DNA of 64,000 nucleotides, from assembly GCF_027706725.1 (NCBI RefSeq), contig NZ_JAQFWQ010000027.1:1-64000 (forward strand). The letters run 5' to 3'. Positions 34,957 through 43,712 of this stretch are shown in pieces. The notes below the pieces were generated by a model. The model worked only from the letters and a program-made list of their open reading frames with translations. It did no database searches and was not told the DNA's origin. Each line of letters begins with the position of its first letter. Position 1 is the stretch's first letter. Source of the stretch: Nocardiopsis endophytica (GTDB lineage: Bacteria > Actinomycetota > Actinomycetes > Streptosporangiales > Streptosporangiaceae). Made by a program: the position numbers and the translations under genes.

Positions 34957-36711
34957 CTAGGTGTTCGTCGTACCGAGCGGCATGTAGTCGTACATCGCGT
35001 ACCCGGCGCTGAACCGGACGTTCGTCAGGCTCTCGGGCCGGTACAGCACCGACTTCTCGAAGACGATCGGCAGGATGGCGCCGGTCTCCATGATCCGGCG
35101 GTCCACCTCCTGGTAGAGGCGCTCCTGCTCGCTGGCGTCCTCCGTGGCGACGGCGTCGGTCAGCATCTCGTTGATCTCCTCGTCGTCCAGCTCGGAGATG
35201 TTGGAGTTGCCGGCCTTCTTGATGTTGTCGCCGTGGGCGATGTAGCTGAGGAACCCGTAGCCGGTGGGCCAGTCCGGGATCCAGCCGTAGATGTTCAGCC
35301 CCAGCTCGTTCTCGTGGACGAAGTCCGGCGAGCCGGCCTGGGTGTTGGTGAAGGTGTCCGACGGGTACTGCTTGATGTCGACCTTGATGCCGACCCGGTC
35401 CAGGCTGGCCTGCAGCGCCTCGGCCGCGGCGACCTCGGTGGGCCGGTCGCTGCGCACGCCCAGGTTGGTGGAGAAGCCGTCCTCCTGGCCGCACTCCTCC
35501 AGCTTGGCCTTGGCCTTCTCGACGTCGCCCTTGTCGCCCTCGGAGGGGTACAGGTCGAGCTTGGGGTCGTGCCCGGCGATGGCCGGCGGGATGACGTCGT
35601 TGGGGATCTCCCCGCCGGCGGCGCCGCCCCAGGCCCGCTGGAGCGAGTTGTGGTCGGCCGCGTACATCACGGCCTGCCGGCAGGCCTCGTTGTCGAGCGG
35701 CTCGACGACGGTGTTGACCGCGACGTAGCGCAGCGACCCGTTCTCCGGGTTGTCCGCGTTGGCCTTGGCCTCCTCGTCGGTGAGGACCTCGCCCTTCTTG
35801 GCCGGGCCCAGGCCGGTGCCGCCCAGGTCGACGTCGAGCTCGCCGTTGACCAGGCGCTGGTCGATCTCGTTCTGGTCGACGCCCTCCTCGACGGTGATCT
35901 TGTCGGGCAGCGCCGGGCGCACCGGGTCGGAGTCGGGGTCCCACTCCTCGTTGCGCACGAGGGTCAGGCCGTTGCCGGGGCTCCAGTCGCCCTCGAACTT
36001 GTAGGGGCCGGAGGAGACGACGTGCTCCTGGTACTGCTGGCCCTTGTCGGCGTCGGCCGGGACCGGCGCGGTCTGCGGCTGCACCAGCACGTACGGGAAG
36101 TCCGCGAAGGCCTTCTTGAGGTGGAACACCAGGGTCGTGTCGTCCGGCGTCTCGATGCCGTCGAACCCGGCCAGCGGGTCGGAGGGGTTGGCGTTGACGC
36201 CCTCGTAGTCGTCGCTGTCGGCCAGCAGCTCCTTGAAGTAGCGCGGGCCGTTGGGCAGCGCGTCGTCGCCGTAGTTGCTCCGCGCGATGCCGTACTTGAT
36301 GTCCTCGCTGGTGACCTCCGAGCCGTCCTCGAAGGTGATCCCGTCGCGCAGCTTGACGGTGTAGGTCTTGCCGTCGTCGCTGACCTTGGGCATCTCGGCG
36401 GCCATGTCCGGGACCGTCTCGGTGGTCTTGCCCGGCTCGGCGCTGTAGGTGAGCAGCGTCCGCGCGTAGTAGCGGCTGAAGTTCCAGACGTACCCGTAGT
36501 AGGTGTTGCCCGGGTCGGTGCTCTCGATGTTCGCCGAGATGGCGTAGCGCAGGGTGCCGCCCTGCTCCTCCGAGGCGTTGACGACCTCGGTGGTGCCCTG
36601 GTCGAAGGAGCCCGACGCCCCGCTGTCGGAGCCGCCACCGCCGCCGCACGCGCTCAGCAGCAGCACGGACGACACCCCCAGCGCGGCCAGCCCCAGTGAT
36701 GACTTGCTCAA
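34957..36711 (-). CDS. ABC transporter substrate-binding lipoprotein, family 5 (DppA/OppA type)
   Basis: A 584-residue extracellular lipoprotein that would deliver peptides to the permeases. The signal peptide MSKSSLGLAALGVSSVLLL leads to lipobox SAC with Cys22, followed by a Gly/Ser tether. The SBP_bac_5 domain shows ADPGNT-like STDPGNTYYGYVWNFS, GKTYTVKLRDGITFEDGS, YKFEGDWSPGNGLTLVRN and TDVPGSPDF-like QAGSPDFVHENELGL. The start codon is TTG 36711, with GGCAGGGA upstream. A close paralogue lies at 38983-40752 and uses the same start codon. It sits between permease C (upstream) and permease B (downstream), an unusual order, since the binding protein normally comes first. Confidence 0.93.
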   Translation of the reverse strand: MSKSSLGLAALGVSSVLLLSACGGGGGSDSGASGSFDQGTTEVVNASEEQGGTLRYAISANIESTDPGNTYYGYVWNFSRYYARTLLTYSAEPGKTTETVPDMAAEMPKVSDDGKTYTVKLRDGITFEDGSEVTSEDIKYGIARSNYGDDALPNGPRYFKELLADSDDYEGVNANPSDPLAGFDGIETPDDTTLVFHLKKAFADFPYVLVQPQTAPVPADADKGQQYQEHVVSSGPYKFEGDWSPGNGLTLVRNEEWDPDSDPVRPALPDKITVEEGVDQNEIDQRLVNGELDVDLGGTGLGPAKKGEVLTDEEAKANADNPENGSLRYVAVNTVVEPLDNEACRQAVMYAADHNSLQRAWGGAAGGEIPNDVIPPAIAGHDPKLDLYPSEGDKGDVEKAKAKLEECGQEDGFSTNLGVRSDRPTEVAAAEALQASLDRVGIKVDIKQYPSDTFTNTQAGSPDFVHENELGLNIYGWIPDWPTGYGFLSYIAHGDNIKKAGNSNISELDDEEINEMLTDAVATEDASEQERLYQEVDRRIMETGAILPIVFEKSVLYRPESLTNVRFSAGYAMYDYMPLGTTNT

Positions 36712-36785
36712 TTCCCTGCCTTTCTCGGTATGCGTGATCGTGCGCCGCGGCCCCCGGCCCGCCCCGGGCGGCCGCCCCCGTGCGC

Positions 36786-37817
36786 TCAGTCGGACGAGCG
36801 GGGGTCGAAGGCGTCCCGGAGGCCGTCACCGAACAGGTTGAACGCGAGAACGGTGATGAAGATGGCCAGGCCCGGGATGATCACGTAATGGGGCGACGTG
36901 GTGTAGAAGTCCAGCGAGTTGGACAGCATGCCGCCCCAGCTCGGGGTGGGGGGGTTGATCCCGACGCCGAGGAAGGAGAGGGAGGCCTCGAAGATGATGT
37001 TCGTCGGGATGAGCAGCGTCGAGTAGACGAGGATCGGCGTGATGAGGTTGGGCAGCAGCTCGCGGAAGAGGATGTGCCCGCTTCCGGCGCCGAGGCTGCG
37101 CGCCGCCTCCACGAACTCGCGCTCCTTGAGGGTGAGGGTCTGCCCCCGCACGATGCGGCCGATGTAGGGCCAGTTGAAGAAGCCGATGATGAAGATCAGC
37201 AGGCCGACCCGCAGCGCGTTGCCCTGCAGCCCGAAGGCGCCGTCGGGGACGACGCCGGCCAGGGCGATGGCGAACAGCAGCAGCGGGAAGGCCAGGAAGA
37301 TGTCCATGGCCCGGCTGATGATGGTGTCGGTGATCCCGCCGAAGTACCCGGCGACGATGCCCAGGACCGTTCCGATGACCACGCACAGCACGGTGGCGCC
37401 GAAGGCGACCAGCAGGGAGATCTGCGCGCCGTAGACGATGCGGCTGAACATGTCGCGGCCGGTGACCGGCTCCAGCCCCAGCAGGTGCTCCGAGGACATG
37501 CCGCCCCAGGGGTCGATGCCCGAGGCCGGGTCGGCCGGGTCGTTGAGGGCGCCGCCGGTGAGCGGGTCCATCAGGCTCTGGTGGAACTCGTTGGGCGGGA
37601 ACCCGAAGAGCCTGGTGAGGAGCGGGGCCAGCAGCGCCATGGCGATGAGCAGCACCACGACGACGGCGCCGCCCATGGCGACCTTGTCGCGGCGGAAGCG
37701 CTGCCAGGCGATCTGGCGGAGGGACCGCTCGGCGGCCGCGGGCGCCCCGGAGGCGGCCCCGGCCGCTGCGCCGCTTTCCTCCACCTGCTTCTCAGGTGCG
37801 TCCGAAGGCGCGCTCAT
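36786..37817 (-). CDS. ABC transporter permease, DppC/OppC type
   Basis: A 343-residue inner-membrane subunit. The disordered N-terminal 30 residues are followed by LRQIAWQRFRRDKVAMGGAVVVVL, the usual OppC_N segment. The EAA loop is REFVEAARSLGAGSGHILFR, read near residue 235, and the C-terminal YVIIPGLAIFITVLAFNLFG, then GDGLRDAFDPR, is the DppC signature. ATG 37817 is the start. It is the first gene of the importer operon on the minus strand, with the 570-bp gap upstream as the promoter region. Confidence 0.93.
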   Translation of the reverse strand: MSAPSDAPEKQVEESGAAAGAASGAPAAAERSLRQIAWQRFRRDKVAMGGAVVVVLLIAMALLAPLLTRLFGFPPNEFHQSLMDPLTGGALNDPADPASGIDPWGGMSSEHLLGLEPVTGRDMFSRIVYGAQISLLVAFGATVLCVVIGTVLGIVAGYFGGITDTIISRAMDIFLAFPLLLFAIALAGVVPDGAFGLQGNALRVGLLIFIIGFFNWPYIGRIVRGQTLTLKEREFVEAARSLGAGSGHILFRELLPNLITPILVYSTLLIPTNIIFEASLSFLGVGINPPTPSWGGMLSNSLDFYTTSPHYVIIPGLAIFITVLAFNLFGDGLRDAFDPRSSD

Positions 37818-38386
37818 GGCACCACTACTCCCCCACTACTTCCGCTTGGTGTCGCGGCTTCGGCACCGGCCGCGGGCCGGTGATGGGTCGACCGCCGGCG
37901 CGGGTCCGGCCGGTGGGCCGGCCCGGGCCGGCCGGTCGTGTCCCGCGGCGCCCCGGGGGGGCCGCCGCCGGATCTGCCAGCCCGCCCGTCGGCTTAACAC
38001 CGAAGCTCGACGTGGCTAACAGGATTCGTGCAGATCGGTTTGCACCGCGATCAATGTACGCCCGCTCACATCGCGGACCGTCCAAATCACACTCTTGTGG
38101 CTGAATCGTGACTGCTCACCAACGAATCCGTCATGTCACGACACGTCGGCAGGCACTCACCGGACGCCACCCAGTCTGCCCGAAAACGGGGCCGCCGCCC
38201 CGGACGGCGCGCCCGCACCGGGGCGCGGCGGGGCGGCCGCTCCATGGCGGACATCATACGACAAGAAAAGGTATAAACCAGCATGAAGCGGACATTAAGC
38301 CGCGCGCCCCGGAGGCACCGGGACGCGCGTCCTCTGAGCGGCCGGCCCCCGCCGGGGGCGCCGCGCGCGGGGGGGCTCGGCCCCGC
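37818..38386. other. intergenic region ahead of the peptide importer operon
   Basis: About 570 nt; its right-central part (37990-38290) is among the AT-richest DNA in the window, which suits a promoter for the operon on the minus strand. GGATTCGT near 38021 and ACGAATCC near 38122 are inverted copies about 100 bp apart. No supported gene; a plus-strand frame at 38283 has a weak ribosome site but turns into low-complexity sequence. Confidence 0.4.
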
Positions 38387-38860
38387 CTACTCGATCCCGT
38401 GCTTGCGCAGCAGGTCCTCGATATCGCCCATGTCGTCGTCGCCGGCCCCGGCCTTCTTGCCGCGGCCGCCCTCGAGGCCGGGGGCCGCGCCGCCCTCGGC
38501 GGCCTTCTTCCCGGGCTTCTGCTCGCCGCCGCCCCGGCCCGGGCGCACGCCCCTGCCCTTGGCGCGCATGACGCCGGAGACCACGAACAGCACCGCGGCC
38601 AGCGCGGCGACCGCGACACCGGCCCACACCATCGGGTTGAACAGCAGCCCGGCGAGGATCCCGACGATGTCGGCCACCGCCCGCCACACCGTGGCCATCA
38701 GCCCCAGCAGACCGGCGGCCAGCGGGACCAGCGACCAGGCCACGCCGCGCAGCCCCGCCGCCGCGCCCCGGCGGCGCCAGACCACCCACGAGATCAGCAG
38801 CCCCACGATCGTGATGGCCGCCCCGAGCATCGGACCTGCGATCGGCAATGTTTCCGGCAT
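38387..38860 (-). CDS. small membrane protein with conserved helical tail, hypothetical
   Basis: A 157-residue protein with about four hydrophobic segments (PMLGAAITIVGLLISWVVW, GVAWSLVPLAAGLLGLMATV, VADIVGILAGLLFNPMVWAG, VAVAALAAVLFVVSGVM). A Gly/Lys/Arg-rich linker of about 45 residues follows, and the protein ends DDMGDIEDLLRKHGIE. The short acidic-then-basic tail looks conserved in similar actinobacterial proteins whose role is unknown. ATG 38860 is preceded by GGGGG. It sits downstream of, and may be co-transcribed with, the second binding protein (minus strand, 122-bp gap). Confidence 0.6.
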   Translation of the reverse strand: MPETLPIAGPMLGAAITIVGLLISWVVWRRRGAAAGLRGVAWSLVPLAAGLLGLMATVWRAVADIVGILAGLLFNPMVWAGVAVAALAAVLFVVSGVMRAKGRGVRPGRGGGEQKPGKKAAEGGAAPGLEGGRGKKAGAGDDDMGDIEDLLRKHGIE

Positions 38861-38982
38861 GCCCCCAGTCTCGCACCGGGGCCCGCGGCGCGCATCGGGG
38901 TCGGTCCCTAGGGACGTTCCCGGACAGCGAAGGAGGCGGTGGGCCCGGTCGGGGCCCACCGCCTCAGGCGCCGGTGTCGGGA

Positions 38983-40752
38983 TCAGCCGGTTTCGGTGGT
39001 CCCGAGGGTGGCGTAGTCGTACATCTTCCAGCTGGGGTTGAAGAAGACGTTGGTGACGTTGTCGGGCCGGTAGAGCACGGCCTTGCTGTACACCATCGGG
39101 ACGATGACGGCCTGCTCCATGGCGAGCTTGTCGATCTCCTTCGACATCTCGTCGCGCTCGGCGGGGTCCTCGATCTTGGTGACCTCGTCGAGGAGCTCGT
39201 TGACCTCGTCGTCGTCGAGCTCGGAGATGTTGGAGTTGCCCGCGTCCTTGATGGCGCCGCCGTCGAGGATCTGGCTCATGTAGCCGTAGCCGGTGTTCCA
39301 GTCGGGCAGCCAGCCGTAGATGTTCAGGCCCAGCTCCTCCTTGTGCACGAAGCTGGGGGAGCCCGCCTGGGTGTTGGTGAACGTGTCCGAGGGGTACTGC
39401 TTGATGTTCACCTTGATGCCGACCTTGTCCAGGCTCTGCTGGATGGCCTCGGCCGCGGAGACCTCGGCCGGGCGGTCGCTGCGCACGCCCAGGTTGGTCT
39501 CGATGCCGTCCTCGCCGCACTCCTCGAGCATGGCCTCGGCCTCGTCCGGGTTGCCCTGCTGGGCCTCCGGGTCGGCGGCCGGGTAGATGTCGCTCTCGGG
39601 GTCGTGGCCGGGGACCACGGGCGGCAGGATCGTGTTGGCGATGTCGCCGCCGGCCGAGCCGCCCCAGGCGCGGTGCACGGCGCTCTTGTCGACCGCGTAC
39701 TCGACGGCCTGGCGGCACTCCAGCTTGTCGAACGGCTCGACCTGGGTGTTGACGGTCAGGTAGTAGTGCCCGCCGTTGGTCGGGTTGTCGATGCGCGCCT
39801 TGGCGTCCTCGTCCTGGAGCAGCTCGCCCTTCTTGGCCGGGCCCAGCCCGGTGCCGCCCAGGTCGACGTCGAGGTCGCCGCTCTCCAGGCGCTGGTCGAC
39901 CTCGTTCTGCTCCACGCCCTCCTCGACCGTGATCTGGTCCGGAAGGGCGGTGCGGACCGGGTCGGACTCCTGGTCCCACTGGTCGTTGCGGGTCAGCTTC
40001 AGGCCGCTGCCCGGCGTGTAGTCGCCGTCGAACTTGTAGGGCCCAGAGGAGAGCACGTGCTGCTGGTACTGCTCGCCCTTGTCCTTGTCGGCCGGGACCG
40101 GCGCGGACTGCGGCTGCACGAGCACGTACTGGAAGTCGTAGAACGGCTCCTTGAGGTGGAACACCAGGGTGGTGTCGTCCGGGGTCTCGATGCCGTCGAA
40201 GCCCTTGAGCGGGTCGTCGGTGTCCTCGTAGGGGCCCTCGTAGTCGTCGGAGTCGGCGAGGTGCTCCTTGTAGTACTTCGGGCCGTTCGGCAGGGCGTCA
40301 GGGCCGAAGTTGCTCCGGGCGATGGCGTACTTGACGTCCTCGGCGACGATGTCCGAGCCGTCCTCGTACTTCAGGCCCTCCTTGAGCTTGACCGTCCAGG
40401 TCTTGCCGTCCTCGCTCACCTCGGGCTCGCCCTCGGCGAGGTCCGGGACGACCTCCTGGCCCGCCTCGCCCGGCTGCGCGTCATAGGTATAGAGGGTGCG
40501 CGCGTACAGGCGGGAGAAGTTCCACATGTACCCGTAGTACATGTTGCCCGGGTCCGCGTTCTCCATGTTGGCCGAGATGGCGAACCGGAGGGTGCCGCCC
40601 TTCTCCTCGGAGGCGTTGACGATCTCTGTCTGCCCCTGGTCGAACTCCGCGTCGGAGGCGTCCGTCCCGCCGCCTCCGCCACCGCCGCAGGCCGACAGCA
40701 GGAGGGCCGTCGCGGCTGTGGCCGCGACCGTGCCCAGCGCTGTTCTCTTCAA
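38983..40752 (-). CDS. second ABC transporter substrate-binding lipoprotein, family 5
   Basis: A 589-residue paralogue of the binding protein at 34957-36711. The two align through most of their length, for example EEGVxQNExDQRL, DVDLGGTGLGPAKKGE and the end MYDYxxLGTT. The signal peptide begins MKRTALGTVAATAATAL and the lipobox is SAC with Cys22. The start is taken as TTG 40752 with GAGGCGGG upstream; the frame also has ATG 40788 12 codons earlier, but then the ribosome site would be inside the gene. No permease or ATPase gene is linked, so this orphan probably uses the permeases of the operon 1 kb away and widens its substrate range. Confidence 0.92.
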   Translation of the reverse strand: MKRTALGTVAATAATALLLSACGGGGGGGTDASDAEFDQGQTEIVNASEEKGGTLRFAISANMENADPGNMYYGYMWNFSRLYARTLYTYDAQPGEAGQEVVPDLAEGEPEVSEDGKTWTVKLKEGLKYEDGSDIVAEDVKYAIARSNFGPDALPNGPKYYKEHLADSDDYEGPYEDTDDPLKGFDGIETPDDTTLVFHLKEPFYDFQYVLVQPQSAPVPADKDKGEQYQQHVLSSGPYKFDGDYTPGSGLKLTRNDQWDQESDPVRTALPDQITVEEGVEQNEVDQRLESGDLDVDLGGTGLGPAKKGELLQDEDAKARIDNPTNGGHYYLTVNTQVEPFDKLECRQAVEYAVDKSAVHRAWGGSAGGDIANTILPPVVPGHDPESDIYPAADPEAQQGNPDEAEAMLEECGEDGIETNLGVRSDRPAEVSAAEAIQQSLDKVGIKVNIKQYPSDTFTNTQAGSPSFVHKEELGLNIYGWLPDWNTGYGYMSQILDGGAIKDAGNSNISELDDDEVNELLDEVTKIEDPAERDEMSKEIDKLAMEQAVIVPMVYSKAVLYRPDNVTNVFFNPSWKMYDYATLGTTETG

Positions 40753-41162
40753 TGTCCCGCCTCTCTCGAAAACAAGGGTCGTACGCATCAGCGAGCGGCA
40801 CCCACCCTGCGGAGCCGCGCCCGATCAGGGCATCGGCCACTCGACAGGCGTGGGCAGGTTTCGGCCTCTGATGCACGCTGCGGCCAATTTAGGAGGAGTT
40901 AAATCACAGTTCGTCTAAGAACAGGTAACTACTACGCCCCACCACGGGTGGTGACCCCCTGCATTCACGGCGGCTTCAGGGGTGACCATAGCCCCGCTTC
41001 ACTCCCGCGGCGGCGCCGCCACGCCCCGGTGTGCCAGGTCACACGCCCCTCCGTTTGACCTCGAGCGCACTTGAGGCCACAGGATCGGGGGCGGCCGCGG
41101 GCGCCCGGCGGGGGCGGCGCGGCCCTCTCCCACCGCACCGCCCCGCCGCGTTGGAGGCACGC
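40753..41162. other. divergent intergenic region, binding protein and NAD(P)-binding gene
   Basis: About 410 nt holding the promoters of two divergent genes. The segment at 40885-40945 is AT-rich, suggesting a promoter for the binding protein on the minus strand. A short hairpin, CCACC-ACG-GGTGG, lies at about 40940-40953. The string AGGAGGAG at about 40891 looks like a ribosome site but no start codon follows. Confidence 0.4.
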
Positions 41163-41960
41163 ATGATCCTGGTGACCGGAGCGACGGGGAACATCGGGCG
41201 CCCCCTGGTCCGGACCCTCCTCCGGGAAGGTGCGCCCGTGCGCGCCCTGACCCGGGACGCCGCCCGCGCCGCCGCCGGCGGCTCCGTCCCCCACCCCGCC
41301 GTCGCCGTCGAGGGCGACCTCGAACGGCCCACGACACTGCCGGACGCGCTCGACGGGGTCCGCACCCTGTTCCTCCTCCCCACGGGGCGGGAGGACGCGG
41401 CCGGGGTGCTGCGGGCGGCGGCCGACGCGGGCGTGGAACGGGTGGTCGCGGTGTCGTCCCTGCTGGCCGCCACCCATCCGTCCTCGGCGATGGGGCGCGC
41501 GGCCCTGCACGGTGAGCGGGCGGTGCTCGCAAGCGGCCTGGCCTGGACCGTGCTGCGCCCCTGGGAGTTCGCCTCGAACACCCTCGCGTGGGCCCCGGCG
41601 GTGCGGACGGCCGGGGTGGTGGCCGCGCCGACGGCGGGGGTGCCCTCCCCGGTGGTGGACCCGGCCGACATCGCGGCGGTGGCCGCCCGGGCGCTGACCG
41701 AGGAGGGGCATGAGGGCCGGTACTACCCGCTCACCGGGCCCGAGGCGGTGACGCCCTACGACAAGGCGCGAGCGATCGGCGAGGCCGTGGGCAGGGAGGT
41801 CAAGTTCGACGCCACCGGCGAGGAGCGCGGCGGGCGCACCCCGCACGGGGTGTGCGGGTACGACGCGCCCGCCCCTTCGGCGACCGTGCGGGAGGTGGCC
41901 GGGAGGCCCGCGCGGACGTTCGCGGAGTGGGCCCGGGAGCACGCGGACGCGTTCCGCTGA
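41163..41960 (+). CDS. NAD(P)H-binding protein, NmrA/atypical SDR family
   Basis: A 265-residue Rossmann-fold protein. The nucleotide site is MILVTGATGNIGRPLVRTLL (GxxGxxG) at the N-terminus. Next come VRALTRD, VEGDLERPTTLPDALDGV, LFLLPTGRED and ERVVAVSSLLAA. A C-terminal segment, PWEFASNTLAWAP and YYPLTGPEAVTPYDKA, suits NmrA or azoreductase-like atypical short-chain dehydrogenases. The usual catalytic YxxxK is absent, so it may be a redox sensor or a specialised reductase. ATG 41163 follows GGAGGCACGC. A MerR regulator lies 83 bp downstream in the same direction. Confidence 0.85.
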   Translation: MILVTGATGNIGRPLVRTLLREGAPVRALTRDAARAAAGGSVPHPAVAVEGDLERPTTLPDALDGVRTLFLLPTGREDAAGVLRAAADAGVERVVAVSSLLAATHPSSAMGRAALHGERAVLASGLAWTVLRPWEFASNTLAWAPAVRTAGVVAAPTAGVPSPVVDPADIAAVAARALTEEGHEGRYYPLTGPEAVTPYDKARAIGEAVGREVKFDATGEERGGRTPHGVCGYDAPAPSATVREVAGRPARTFAEWAREHADAFR

Positions 41961-42043
41961 AGGCGGGGCCGCGCCGGACTCCCCCGGCCGCATGGCAGAC
42001 TCTCCAGGACGGACAGCGGCCACGGGTACAGGGGAGGGCTCCG

Positions 42044-42445
42044 ATGGGCGACGCGCTCATGCGCATCGGCGAGGTCGCCGAGCGCACGGGGTTGTCGCTG
42101 CGCACGATCCGCCACTATGACGACGTGGGCGTGGTGCGCCCCTCGGCGCGGTCGCAGGGCGGCTTCCGCCTGTACACGGAGGCGGACGTGGCCAGGCTCC
42201 TGCTCATCAAGCGGATGAAGCCGCTGGACTTCTCCCTGGAGGAGATCAAGGACCTCCTGTCCGTCCTGGACGAGCTCGACGCCGCCCCTGAGGACGAGCG
42301 CGCGCGGGCCGAACTGCTGCGGCGCCTGGACGAGTACTACACGTCGGCGACGGAGCGCAGCGCCGACCTGCGCAAGAAGCTGATGGCCGCCGAAGAGTTC
42401 GCCGAACGCCTGGGCGAACAGCGGGCCCAGTACCGCTCCCCCTGA
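42044..42445 (+). CDS. MerR-family transcriptional regulator
   Basis: A 133-residue regulator. The winged helix is MRIGEVAERTGLSLRTIRHY at residues 6-25, followed by DDVGVVRPSARSQGGFRLYT and DVARLLLIKRMKPLDFSLEE. The dimerisation coil extends to the C-terminus (RRLDEYYTSATERSADLRKK). No metal-binding cysteines are present, so this is a drug- or redox-type member rather than a metal sensor. ATG 42044 has GGGGAGGG upstream; ATG 42059 is possible. It probably controls its upstream neighbour (the NmrA-like gene) or the downstream LLM gene. Confidence 0.88.
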   Translation: MGDALMRIGEVAERTGLSLRTIRHYDDVGVVRPSARSQGGFRLYTEADVARLLLIKRMKPLDFSLEEIKDLLSVLDELDAAPEDERARAELLRRLDEYYTSATERSADLRKKLMAAEEFAERLGEQRAQYRSP

Positions 42446-42545
42446 GGCGCACAGGGCCCCGCCCGATCCGAAACCCCGTACGCCCCACGTGTCCGCCCGG
42501 GGCACGGCGGGTAGCGCGATCGGCGACCGTACGGAGGGGGGAGCC

Positions 42546-43520
42546 ATGCAGATCGGCTACAAGCTCTTCGCCGAGGGCTACGGGCCCGGGGAGCTGGTGC
42601 GGCAGGCGGTCGCCGCCGAGGCCGCCGGGTTCGACTTCGTTGAGGTGAGCGACCACTACCACCCCTGGCTGAGCGACCACGGGCATTCGGCGTTCGTGTG
42701 GACGGTGCTCGGCGCGATCGCCGCGCGCACCGAGCGGATCGGGCTGGCGACCGGGGTCACCTGCCCCACGCGCCGGTACCACCCCGCGATCGTCGCCCAG
42801 GCCGCGGCCACGACGGGGGTGCTGTCCGGGGGCCGCTTCACCCTGGGCGTCGGATCGGGCGAGCGGCTCAACGAACACGTGGTCGGCGGCGGCTGGCCGG
42901 CGACCTCGGTGCGCCAGGAGATGCTCCGCGAGGCCCTGGAGATCATCCGGCTGCTGTGGCGCGGCGGCTACCGCTCCTACTGCGGCCGCCACCTGAACCT
43001 CGCCGACGCGCGCGTGTTCGACCTGCCGGACCCGCCTCCCCCGATCGCCGTGGCGGCGGGCGGCCCGGCAGCGGCGCGGCTTGCGGGCGAGCTGGGCGAC
43101 GCCCTGTTCGCCACCGAGCCGCGCGGGGACCTGGTGGAGGCCTTCAAGGAGGCGGGAGGGAACGGGCCCGCCTACGGCGAGGTGCCGCTGGCCTGGGCAC
43201 GGGACGACGACGCCGCCCTGGACTCGGCCCGGCGGATGTTCCGGTTCGGGGTGACCGGCTGGAAGGTGATGGCCGAGCTGCCCAATCCGGCCAATTTCGA
43301 CGCGGCCACGGAGGCCGTCGGCAAGGAGGACATGGCCGAGGCGTTCGGCTACGGCCCCGACCCGGAGCGCCACCTGGCCGCGGCACGCCGGTTCACCGAC
43401 GCGGGATTCGACCGCTTGGCCCTGGTCAACGCGGGACCGGACCCCGACGGCTTCTTCGCCTTCTTCCGGGACGAACTGCAGGAGCCACTGCGCGCCCTGG
43501 AACCGGCGCCGACGGGATGA
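42546..43520 (+). CDS. LLM-class F420-dependent oxidoreductase
   Basis: A 324-residue TIM-barrel of the luciferase-like monooxygenase family, of the type that uses coenzyme F420. Signs are MQIGYKLFAEGYGPGELVRQ, FVEVSDHYHPWLSDHGHSAF, ATGVTCPTRRYHPAIVAQ, GVGSGERLNEHVVG and PIAVAAGGPAAARLAGELGD, which resemble the F420-dependent glucose-6-phosphate dehydrogenase-related subfamily (TIGR03557-like). The substrate is unknown. ATG 42546 is chosen because GGAGGGGGGAG precedes it; the frame opens at 42489. It is the third gene in a row on this strand after the NmrA-like and MerR genes. Confidence 0.88.
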   Translation: MQIGYKLFAEGYGPGELVRQAVAAEAAGFDFVEVSDHYHPWLSDHGHSAFVWTVLGAIAARTERIGLATGVTCPTRRYHPAIVAQAAATTGVLSGGRFTLGVGSGERLNEHVVGGGWPATSVRQEMLREALEIIRLLWRGGYRSYCGRHLNLADARVFDLPDPPPPIAVAAGGPAAARLAGELGDALFATEPRGDLVEAFKEAGGNGPAYGEVPLAWARDDDAALDSARRMFRFGVTGWKVMAELPNPANFDAATEAVGKEDMAEAFGYGPDPERHLAAARRFTDAGFDRLALVNAGPDPDGFFAFFRDELQEPLRALEPAPTG

Positions 43521-43712
43521 GGGAGCGGGCGGGGGCCACCCCGTGGGCCCCGGGCTGCGGACCCGGGGCGGTACCGGGTTGAATGGGGGCCACTGCGACA
43601 GGACCCCGCGGGAAGGGCGGCCCTCCACGATGACGACCAGCCGCGGCGGCGGAGCGACCGGCCTCCGCCGTCCCTCTCCTCCGTCGGCCGGCGACCGCGT
43701 GGGAGGCCGGGC

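Noticed and set aside
38283-39041. Plus-strand frame starting MKRTLSRAPRRHRD after an AT-rich stretch
   Set aside because: Only the first few codons look plausible. The rest is the reverse complement of the 157-residue membrane protein gene.
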